Shown here: piece after piece, positions 55,604 to 64,000 of the stretch | Position numbering within the stretch: the stretch's first letter is position 1 | Layout of the letters: every line of letters starts with the position of its first letter | Assembly: GCA_003254905.1 (NCBI GenBank) | Contig: QANU01018779.1 | Coordinates: forward strand, 26,801-90,800 | DNA length: 64,000 bases | Reading direction: 5' to 3' | DNA from: Nissolia schottii | Taxonomy: Eukaryota > Streptophyta > Magnoliopsida > Fabales > Fabaceae | Made by a program: the position numbers and the translations under genes | Notes under the pieces: generated by a model | The model's input: the letters and a program-made list of their open reading frames with translations, nothing else | Databases searched by the model: none | Told to the model about the DNA's origin: nothing

Positions 55604-58560
55604 CGAGGTAAAGTCTCAAAAGATCAACTTTTGTTTGATCCTGAAATTGAAGCAACAAGTCACAAAAACAAAACCAAAGCTAGAAAAAAGAAGCAGCTAG
55701 CCAATCTAAGCAACGAACAAGAAACAACTTCATCGTCACCAATCATTTAGGAAAGCCCAGAAGACGAGGAAACCATGGCTGGCACTGGAAATGAAAACAA
55801 TCAAGCTGGTGACAATAGGGGATTTGTGAACTTCACCCCCAGGAACATAATAAGAATGAGCAAAACAATTGGAGCCCAAAGGTCACTGATGAAAGCCAAA
55901 TCTACGTTTTTGTTCAAGGCGTTTGTCAGACGCTTTGTTTGAACTTTCAGTCGTTTCAAAATAATATATCATTCTCTACGGCTTTCAGATCCACAAGGGA
56001 TCCAATTGCAGTATAGTCGGGTATAGTCGAATCCACAGAGAGTTGAAAAAATACCATTCTTGAGTTTAGTTAATTAAACAATAAAGTGAAGGATTTGATT
56101 TTTGATAATTTAAATATGTAATAAATAAACAACATAAAGTAAATAGGCAACAAATCAGAGGTAGATTCGGAAGCTTGTTGGGAATTGAATCATATCATAG
56201 TTTCATGCATCCAGTTACTTATTACATAGAATCATCATTTCATTGATTGCCCGCCACCAGTTCTTAACTTCTCATTGCTTTCGCACATGAAAAGATCACA
56301 GGTTTCCTTTGTTAAACTGTCACTTTCGCACACAAGCTTAACAAAGTACGCCAGCGTTATTCCAGATGTTAAAACGGCTAACCTTTATTCCAGTTACGGC
56401 AACAAGATTAGATGAAATGATTTAGATCCGACTCTAATGATTGTAACTTTCGTTCACAACGTTCAAGTCTAGAATCTAGTTAAGCATAGTGATATTGATC
56501 TTAACTTGGTTATGACTTAATTAATAAAACTTTCGTTCATACAACTAAGTCCCAAATCAAGAAACAAAACACTAAACAAAAGCTAGCATTAAGCATAAAA
56601 TCATTCAAGCGAATCATAACAAATGGATAGATTCATATGGAATAGTTACATGGATACAATCATACTACAATAATGACCAAAATCCCAACAACAAGAGGAT
56701 TACAAATCCATCTTACAAGAGAATCTCAGATTCAAGGTTTAGACGCTTACCATGACACGTTATCACGCCGTCATGACAGCGGTTCGCCAAGCTTCTTCGA
56801 TCTCCTGGCTCCTTCACCGGCCTCCTCTTTGTTGCTAAACTAACCTAAGCTAAAAAGTGTAAAAGAATGAAGTGTTTTTGTGATGGAAGAGGTGTATGGA
56901 AGATTTTGAGGGATGTTCCAAATGAGTGCCTCGGCCCTCCTATTTATAGGCAAAATCTGGGTCTATCGCTCAACGGTTTGGGAACAACCACTACGCGATT
57001 CAGTCCATATTACTGAGCGGCGGCGTAAAATCGCTGAGCGGTGCAATCATTTCACGCGGAGTAATAAATGCTCCGGCAGCTTTTGCAGGGGCGGCGCCGC
57101 CATCCAGGCTGGCGCCAGCTGGTGCAATAAATGCGCGGCTACAAGTGGCTCCGAGGGTACATCCGCTAAGCGGCCAGGGTACAACCGCTAAGAGGTCTTT
57201 GTCTTTTATGCGCTGAGCGAGCTGGTACTTGCGATGAGCGGTGCCTGCTTCCTCTTTTAAGCTCTTTTTCCTATTTTGCCCTTTTCTTCATTCTTTTTGG
57301 GATTATTCTCCAATTAATTCTACTTGCATCCATCTTCAAAATATATTTAAAATCCTACAAAAATGGGGAATTCATTAGATAATTCTTTAAAACATAAGCA
57401 AATAAGTGCCATTTTAATAGGTCAAAATTGCGTAAATTGGGCACTTATTAGTCACCTTAGATGCAACCTGGTTTAGTGCAATTAATGTATGCTAACCCTT
57501 TTGTAGGTCTGGATCATGAGGATCCATATGCTCATTTAACAAAGTTTTATGAACTCTGTGGAACTACGGGGAAGTCCGAAGCTGATGAGGAATCCATATT
57601 CCTAAGGATGTTTCCTCTAACTCTAATCGGAAAAGCAAAGGAGTGGTTACTGGATCAACCACAACATATCTTATCAAACTGGGCTCAACTGGAAGAAAAG
57701 TTTTGTGCAAGGTATTTCTCTCAATCTAAGTATATGGATTTGAAAACTGCCATTTCTACTTTTGTACAGTCTGCAGGAGAAAGCTGATGCGAAGCTTGGG
57801 AGAGATACAAATCTTTAGAAATGGACTACAACAGCAGCACAAACTAATGCTAGATGCAGTAGTTGGTGGACAAATTATGTCCAAGACACCTGAGGAAGCA
57901 ATCTCCATAATTGATTCCATGGCCTTGACTGACCAACAAGGCCAATACCACAGAGGACCCCCTAAGAAAGGAGGCATGCTTGAGTTAGGAGCAAACGATG
58001 CTATTTTAGCTCAAAACAAGCAGCTTCAACAACAAATAGACGAGGTGAAAAAGACCTTGAATGAGCTGCCGAAACAAATCAGAGAAGCTCGTGATTCTAA
58101 CGGCAGCAGGTATATCAATGTGATATTTGTACTGGTGACCACCCGTCTAGTAATTGTCATTTCAGGGAAGAGGAAGTCAACTTCCTTGATAACCAGCAGA
58201 GGCCCTACCAAAGCAACTACCAAAGCGGGTCAAACCAACAAAATTTTCAGCCATGGAGACAAGAAGCAGGACCTTCGTACAACAAAGTTCTGCAGTAGCC
58301 CTACCAACAACCCCGCACATACCAAAATCAGCAGCCAGTATATCAGAATTCCAAATTGGAGAGACATTGAACCAGTTCATGCAACAAACAATGATAAATC
58401 AGAAGAACAATGAAACCACCATTAGGAGTTTGGAATTACAATTGGGACAGCTGGCAACTGATATGGCAGATCAGAAAAAAGGAAGATTCACGGCCAACAC
58501 GGAACTAAATCCAAGGGACTCTTATCATGGTAAGAGGGATGATGATGAAGACGGACAATG
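55604..58560 (+). pseudogene. Athila-like gag, split by a solo LTR and frameshifted
   Basis: N-terminal part 55604-55886 reads SKDQLLFDPEIEATSHKNK, a Lys-rich linker, a stop, MAGTGNENNQAGDNRGFVNF. The solo LTR 55887-57450 interrupts it, and the same frame continues at 57456. The gag core (57461-57783) has PYAHLTKFYELCG, FPLTLIGKAKEWLLDQP and WAQLEEKFCARYF. After a stop come MLDAVVGGQIMSKTPEEAIS, a Gln-rich coiled-coil segment and, in a shifted frame near 58118, the knuckle CDICTGDHPSSNC. The end (58340-58560) reads LELQLGQLATDMADQKKGRF. It would have built the particle core. Confidence 0.88.
55887..57450 (-). mobile_element. Solo LTR, 1.56 kb, Athila type, minus strand
   Basis: Perfect duplication GTCAC (55882-55886 and 57451-57455). 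The plus strand starts TGATGAAAGCC and ends GGGCACTTATTA, so one terminal dinucleotide has mutated (TA for CA). CTATAAATAGGAGG lies on the minus strand near 56938, and CGCTGAGCGG words at 56965-57240. It resembles the main Athila-like LTR in its 3' half (56150-56720). Confidence 0.88.
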
Positions 58561-60717
58561 AAAAGAAAACAGGCATCGAGCTAACGACGTAAAACAAGCG
58601 CTTCCTACGAGGGAACCCAGAATTTGTAAGTTGTTATTATTATAGTAGTGAATATTCGTACTAAGGTGTTAGAATAAGTTTTTTTTTATGAAAATGGTGA
58701 AAAGAATACTACAATTCAAAAACAAACCGAATCAGATTCAGGTATCGCTCAGCGGAACTAATGTCTCGCTCAACGGTACACTCGCTCAGCGAAATCATTG
58801 GACCGCTCAGCGATCTGGAACCGAATTGAGCATTCTATGTCTAAAGAAATTGAAGGTTCACCTAAACGATAAATCATGTGATTAGGTTAAATCTCTACGT
58901 GCTAATCTTTTCAAAGTAAATGATAACTAGAAGCACTTAGACCTTCAACCTAATGATCAAAATTATAAATTTGTAACCTTCAAATTAAAAGGGTGTCACA
59001 TGATTCCTAGTTGGTTTATAAAAAGAAAAATTTTGAAAAAGAGAATCTTTTTAGTCACCCTATGATAATATGTCTAAATCTGAATCCAAAACATGTGGGA
59101 AATTCTGGCCACAATAAGCGGGAAATTCTAACCGCAGTTGCAGGAAATTCTGTCTGCAAAGGATTCAAAAATGAAAACATTATCTTTTGAAATTGATCAT
59201 ATGATTTCTCTAATACGTGCTATGTTAGCTCTTGGGAGAGGAATTTCTAATTGTTTTGCAGGCCTCAAAGCAACAAGAAAAACCCTTCCAAAGAAATTGT
59301 ATAACTAGAGAATCAATTATGGTCAAACATAAAGGAAGAAGAGCATGAGTCTTCAAAGAGAAAGATGAGCCTCTATCTCCTCAATCTCAACAAGAAGTAG
59401 CCCAAAAACTGTCAGGAGGCTACATGAAAAGAATTCACCATTTGATCCATAAACAGGGAGCTTTCTAAACACCTTAATTAATTTTTTAGCATCTTAATTT
59501 TCTTTGGTTAACTTAATATTGTGCATAAAGACTTATTTGTCTGAAAACAATACTGAGTACTAGTTCATCTTATTTGAGATTGATGCATGAACAAATACAA
59601 CACCTGAATTGAATTATTTCAGTATCCATAATAGATCTTTGTGAGTACATGCATAGATACCATAAACATGTCAAGATGCATTTCTACTTGTTTGCATAAA
59701 CATAACCTTAAAAGTGTTTTCAAATCAAGGAAATTAATTCTGAACCAGGTGAGAGAGTGTACCCTATACACTAAAGTGAGATAGAGAGAATCACCATTGT
59801 TTTGCACAATTGAATTTGTTTGAGTCTCTCATTTTGAAAAAATTGTATGGAAAGAATAGGAAATGATCAAGGCATTATGTTCAGTAGAATTAAACCTACT
59901 CGGCCAAATAAGCCTACCATAAATAGGAATATCCTTTGATAACCCATTTGAGCCTAACATGAGAGGATTTTTGGTTGTTACATAATCCCTGAACCTGAAA
60001 AAGAAAAACAATAACATCCCTTAACTCCTAAATTAAGAGAGCATTCTATTGGATTATGTGCAAAAATCCAAGTCAGGGGAGATAAGGGTGAGCAAAAGTG
60101 GGAGCAAACACACATTGAATAAAAAAGAACAGTAGCAAGAACGCAGAAAAAGAAGAAAAATCTTATTCTCAATCACAAAACAAAAGAAAAGGAGAAAGAG
60201 AAAAAGAATTAAGAAAAAGGAAAAGAGAAAAAGAAGAAAACAATGTGGAGGAAAAAGCATAGGTGACAACAGGAGTTGGTAAATAATGCTCTTTTAGTTA
60301 AAAATTTTGCATATCTAGAAAAACCAATTTTCTTTGTAGCCTGGCCACATTACAACCCTCGGAATGTCCTTCAGTGATCCTTGGATGACCATACTATTGG
60401 ATTGAATTGTGAGACAGATAACAAAATTAAATTGTTGTGATTCAATGGTGACAATTGAGAGAAACACTTACCTTGAACTGGTCCACTGACCAATGTGTGA
60501 ATTAATAAATTTCCTTGATTGAAAAGACATTGGATAAGTGTGATTTGTTTATGGCATTCAAAGTGATTGTGCATTTGATTAATGTTATTCTATGATGTCT
60601 CACAAGTTTCAAGCTTAAACTGCATGAAATAATTCAATAAACTACAATAATTAATTGTTCATGAGCATCGATCTTTTGTAAAATAATTCTATTACCTCTT
60701 GTTTGAGGACAAACAAG
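58561..60717 (+). other. Non-coding 3' region of the Athila-like element
   Basis: GAGCTAACGACGTAAAACAA near 58578 resembles the sequence that follows the coding part of Athila elements. The remaining 2 kb shows no pol or env-like ORF. A cluster of CGCTCAGCG words lies at 58745-58815, and a purine-rich strand at 60115-60250. Confidence 0.6.
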
Positions 60718-60732
60718 GTTAGTCAGGGGGAG
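60718..60732 (+). other. Polypurine tract of the Athila-like element
   Basis: GTTAGTCAGGGGGAG immediately precedes the 3' LTR start TGATAAGTG. Confidence 0.85.
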
Positions 60733-62156
60733 TGATAAGTGTCATAATTTCGCAAATTCAATCAGTAAAATGACACCTGTTTGCTTGAGTTTTAAAGAAG
60801 TATCTGACTAAATTCCCCACTTTTGTAGGATTTATAATATATTCCTAAAGACGGATGCAAGCATATTAGTTAAGGACAATCCCACAAAGAATGAAGCAAA
60901 GAGCAAAGTAGGCAAAAGAAGGAAAAAAGATAAGTTCTGAGAGGAAACCGCTCAGTGGTACAATGATGCCGGTCAGCACCTAAAGTCAAATCGCTCAGCG
61001 GTAAACACCAATCCGATGAGCGATGATACCCAGCCGCCACATTTATGAGGCCAGCTTGCAGCCGCCACAGCCTGGCGCCGCCTTGCAAAAGCCTGCAATC
61101 GCCCTGCCATCCTGCTCTAAACCACTCAGCGGACAGCCCGAGCCGCTCAGCGTTGTACCCACCAGGCCACTAACAGCCGCCGCATTTATTATCCCAGCCA
61201 AGCCCGCCGCCACCAACTGTCGCCTCCAGGAATCTGTCAGAAAAGCAGCCACTAGAAGCCGCACAGCCGCCAGAAAAGACTCAAGCGCTTAGCGAAGACA
61301 CCATTCTGCTCAGCGGTGTCATCATTAAATCGCTGAGTGATTGAACCAACCCGTTAAGCGGTGAAACCCAAATATGCCTATAAATAGGAGGCCGAGGCAT
61401 ACACTTTGGGGGGCATCTTTTCCCATTCATACTTCATTCCTTTCTCAAATTTCTTGTACTTAAAAGCTTAGGTTAGTTTAGCAACAAAGAGGATGTCAGT
61501 GAAGGAGCCAAGAGTAATCAAGGAAGCTCGGCGGTCGTTGTCATGACAGCGTGAGAACGTGTCATGGTAAGCGTCCATCACCGTACCTCTGAGATTATCT
61601 CTTGTAAGATGGATTTCTAATCCTCTTGTTGTTGGGATTTTGATGATTATTATAGCATGATTGTATCCATGTAACTTTTGCATTATGAATCTATCATTTT
61701 CTATGATTTGCTTGAATCGATTTTACGCTTAATGCTTGTCTTTAGCTTAGCTACCTAAAGCATGATTTCAAACTGAATGATTGCGAGCGACGGCGGCATC
61801 ATAAGTTAGAACTAAATCAATTCATCTGATAAAACTAATTGCTAGAAATGATAATTTTGATGTATTAAGTTATGGATGCATGAAACTATAATAGGATTCA
61901 ATTCCCAACAAGCTTCCTGATCTATCTCTGATTTGTTACCATTTATCTTTCATGTCATTTATTTATCTTATTTAAATATCAATCAAATTACCAATCCTTC
62001 ACCTTATTGTTTAATTAACGAACTCAAGAACGGTATTTATGCAACTCTCTGTGGATACGACTATACCCGACTATACTGCAATTGGATTCCTTGAGAGCCT
62101 GAAAGCTGTAAAGAAGGATATATATTAAACGATGAGAGTGCAAAAAGCTTTCAACA
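60733..62156 (+). repeat. 3' LTR of the Athila-like element (1.42 kb)
   Basis: TGATAAGTG...TTTCAACA, uninterrupted. CCTATAAATAGGAGG promoter near 61378. CCGCTCAGCGG words at 60945-61350. Compared with the 5' LTR it lacks ~190 bp between CTAGAAAT and GATAATT (61845) but keeps ~29 bp near 61040 that the 5' LTR lost; both losses lie between short direct repeats. Confidence 0.92.
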
Positions 62157-62161
62157 GGTCC

Positions 62162-62284
62162 ATATTTTGGGTAACCATATTTTAAACGCATAAATGGGAC
62201 CAAGTATTATCCCAACCAAAGTAGATGAAAACTTGGTAAGCCAGTTTATGACTTAAGCGTAAGTTAGCTAGCTAGGGTGTTTCA
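62162..62284 (+). mobile_element. Last part of the long LTR that hosts the Athila-like element
   Basis: CATATTTTGGGTAACC...AGCTAGCTAGGGTGTTTCA is an LTR 3' end. Together with 44130-44160 (AAATTTGGTCC) it is the target of the Athila-like insertion. The upstream part is cut by the LTR ending at 44129. Confidence 0.7.
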
Positions 62285-62387
62285 AAAGGCGTTTGTTCAA
62301 GTGTTCTTCACAAGTAGTAAGTTCCCTAGTCCTTCTTTTGTCTTTTTGTCATTGTTAAGGGTTGTTTGTGGCAGCGCCAGTGCAATT
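62285..62387. other. Unassigned 103-bp spacer
   Basis: Sequence between two LTR boundaries. It has no recognisable coding potential or match inside the window and may be residual older host or element sequence. Confidence 0.5.
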
Positions 62388-62717
62388 TGTAACATCCCGC
62401 TCCTTCCCTAAGTGAAATTTCCCCGATTTACTGTTCGTAGAGCATCCTGTATAGGTTAACATGCAGATATCAATAGAAACTTATCTGTTTAGCTTCTCGA
62501 AATTCTAATGACACTCAAAGGGTTCCTCATGACCCTTAGAATTTAGGGGGAAAATTGAACCGTCAGAAAAATGGAGTTCCGCTCACTTTCGGACGATTCC
62601 GCAGACACGAGAACAGTCCCGTTTGGGCCCATTTAGCCAGCCAAACTGAGCGGTGGGCCCCTATCTTGGGAAACCATACCATATGGGGGAAAAGATGGTA
62701 AAACCCCTGGAGCAACC

Positions 62718-62801
62718 TGATAAGTGCCCAAAATACACAATTTTCATCATTCAAAATGGCACTTATTCTCACATATTTTAAAGAATTATCTAATTAAATC
62801 N
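62718..62801 (+). mobile_element. Truncated Athila-type LTR start ending at N
   Basis: TGATAAGTGCCCAAAATACA is a typical Athila-type LTR start. After 83 bp a single N follows, and the host LTR then resumes with AAAATTCACAAATGCC. Most of the inserted element is therefore missing from the assembly. Confidence 0.7.
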
Positions 62802-63142
62802 AAAATTCACAAATGCCTTGAAGTGATTATACCTTGAGGTAGAGGGGAATTAGAGGATCGCGACAATATAAGCGGAATATTTTTCAGACGACCATATGCG
62901 ACGTACTTGGACTGCGAACGATAAAAAACGAGCGAAACGTGACTGAGTGGGCCCCAAACCTGCATTGACTACGTGATTGAATCTGATTCCAAGGGAAAAT
63001 AATAAAAAAATTCAATTACTATTCATTGATTTGACCTTTGAATTATCTTTTGAATTAATTAATTATTAAAGAAAATAGAAAATGGCATTTTGGTAATTTT
63101 GTCAAGGGGCAAAAGGGTAATTCTTGGGGGCAGATTCTTGGC

Positions 63143-63150
63143 TATAAATA
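63143..63150 (+). promoter_or_regulatory. LTR TATA box
   Basis: TTGGCTATAAATAGCCCC lies about 180 bp before the GTGGGTAA box, as in the LTRs at 4574 and 12396. Confidence 0.65.
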
Positions 63151-63580
63151 GCCCCATTCATAAAATTTTCACAAAAATTTGAAGAGTGGGGAAACTCTGC
63201 CCAGAAATCGTTCGGTGCGGAAACTCTACTGGAACACCTCTGGAATCAGGAACCGCTCTAGGAAGACCGAGCCACCAAGGAACCTACCTCTTTGCCACCA
63301 TCTCCAGCCCTCTTTGCAGCCCAAGAAAGTGGGTAAACTTGGTTTGCTCATCTCCTTGGAGCTTATGTTTGTTTATGTTTATTTTGATGATTATGTAACT
63401 ATGATGATTTATGTTAGAAATGCTATGCTAGGACTTAGGAGATGATTCTGAAGGGTCTTGTGACCTGGACTAGATAGTATTTTAAGGGTTGGAATATGTG
63501 TGAAAACCTCAAGAAGGATCCATGGACAAGGGGAAAGAAAGCAAGAAAAACGAAGATGTAGGTTTCAGCCTCGCCAGGAA

Positions 63581-63797
63581 CTGCTGAGCGGCATCATGAG
63601 CCGCTAAGCGGACTCGTGAACCGCTGAGCGGGGAGGGATCCCGCTGAGCGAAGGGGGACAAAGACAAATTTTTTGACACGTGGACTCTAGGGCGCTGAGC
63701 GGCCAAGGGCTGAAACCTAAGGATAAGGATGGAAAATATTTTTTAAGTGTGAAAACTTTCAAGGACCGCTGAGCGGACCACAGGGGCGCTAAGCGGC
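63581..63797 (+). repeat. CCGCTGAGCGG word array, seven copies
   Basis: Seven copies: CTGCTGAGCGG, CCGCTAAGCGG, CCGCTGAGCGG, CCGCTGAGCGA, GCGCTGAGCGG, CCGCTGAGCGG and GCGCTAAGCGG. They are separated by unrelated sequence of varying length, so this is a set of words and not a regular tandem repeat. Confidence 0.92.
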
Positions 63798-64000
63798 CTG
63801 AAACTTAACCATTTTTACGAAACAAGGTTTATGAGAGTTGTCCTGGACACATATTTCCAACACTTATTAAGCTAAATGAGATGCATGATGTATGTTTATG
63901 ACGATGTATGATGAACATTGCATGAAGTATGTTTAGGAGAATGTATGTAGATCATTTCATGAGGCATGTTTATGATGATATATATGGAACATTGCATGTA

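Larger units (their letters stand above)
44161..62156 (+). mobile_element. Athila-like retrotransposon, gag-only, 18 kb with nested insertions
   Basis: TGATAAG...TTTCAACA ends flanked by the perfect duplication GGTCC (44156-44160 and 62157-62161). It has a 5' LTR (44161-55431, four pieces), a PBS, gag, a long non-coding 3' region, a PPT and a 3' LTR (60733-62156). No PR, RT, RNase H, INT or env-like ORF exists between gag and the 3' region, so pol was deleted or never present. It inserted into the last ~150 bp of a plus-strand long LTR (44130-44160 and 62162-62284). Confidence 0.92.
62388..64000 (+). mobile_element. 5' part of a long LTR, running off the window
   Basis: Starts TGTAACATCCCGCTCC. 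A TATAAATA box at 63143, AAGAAAGTGGGTAAACTTGG at ~63326 and seven CCGCTGAGCGG words follow. It is interrupted at 62718-62801 by the beginning of an Athila-type LTR that ends in a single N. Confidence 0.85.

Noticed and set aside
60054..60269. Hydrophobic minus ORF suggestive of membrane protein or env
   Set aside because: It is the complement of an A/G-rich tract; the apparent hydrophobicity is compositional.

Overview
This window looks like nuclear heterochromatin of a flowering plant, a eudicot and possibly a legume (inference from element types only). Almost everything is LTR retrotransposon, layered by repeated insertion. It also holds one piece of nuclear-integrated chloroplast DNA and one contig carrying the first exon of an ordinary host gene. 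I found no intact retrotransposon polyprotein, rRNA, tRNA or CRISPR array.

Layout. 1-966 is the end of a long LTR. 967-4167 plus 20389-21183 is a decayed Ty3/gypsy chromovirus (gag, PR, RT, RNase H, INT, chromodomain), split inside integrase by a 16.2-kb insertion with a perfect AAATT duplication. That insertion (4168-20388, minus) is a gag-only element with ~2.58-kb LTRs, PPT and Met-type PBS. Its LTRs carry further LTR insertions at 4574-7177, 12396-19127 and, inside the last, 15233-18384. 21536-24081 and 28489-31554 are more long-LTR pieces. 24082-28488 is chimeric chloroplast DNA (rps11-rpoA joined to inverted atpI), with atpI split by a solo LTR at 24870-27556. 31555-32636 holds old copia-like and Tat-like remains. 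33632-42943 is a minus-strand Tekay/Del-type chromovirus with its integrase core deleted and 5' end lost. 44161-62156 is an 18-kb Athila-like element (gag only, GGTCC duplication) whose 5' LTR and gag carry four insertions. 50368-54011 is a gene-bearing contig apparently wedged inside one of those insertions. 62388-64000 begins another long LTR.

The most unusual content lies inside the long LTRs (2.6-3.6 kb). Different families in both orientations share one architecture: TATA box, a conserved GTGGGTAA box resembling a splice donor, arrays of short dyad-symmetric words, a conserved block with several inverted repeats, then a pyrimidine tract and a TTATG-N4-(C/T)AGG box. That last box is both an acceptor-like site and the start of a small ORF (M-x-x-G). 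One LTR family carries a longer ORF (about 154-162 aa) whose two copies differ largely at synonymous positions. The palindromic words differ between LTRs that are otherwise related, as if swapped like cassettes, and one word (CCGCTGAGCGG) also occurs in unrelated Athila-like LTRs.

Assembly caution: four single Ns and one 759-bp gap mark joins. At least two show unmerged contig overlaps, one hides most of an element, and one borders the probably misplaced gene contig.
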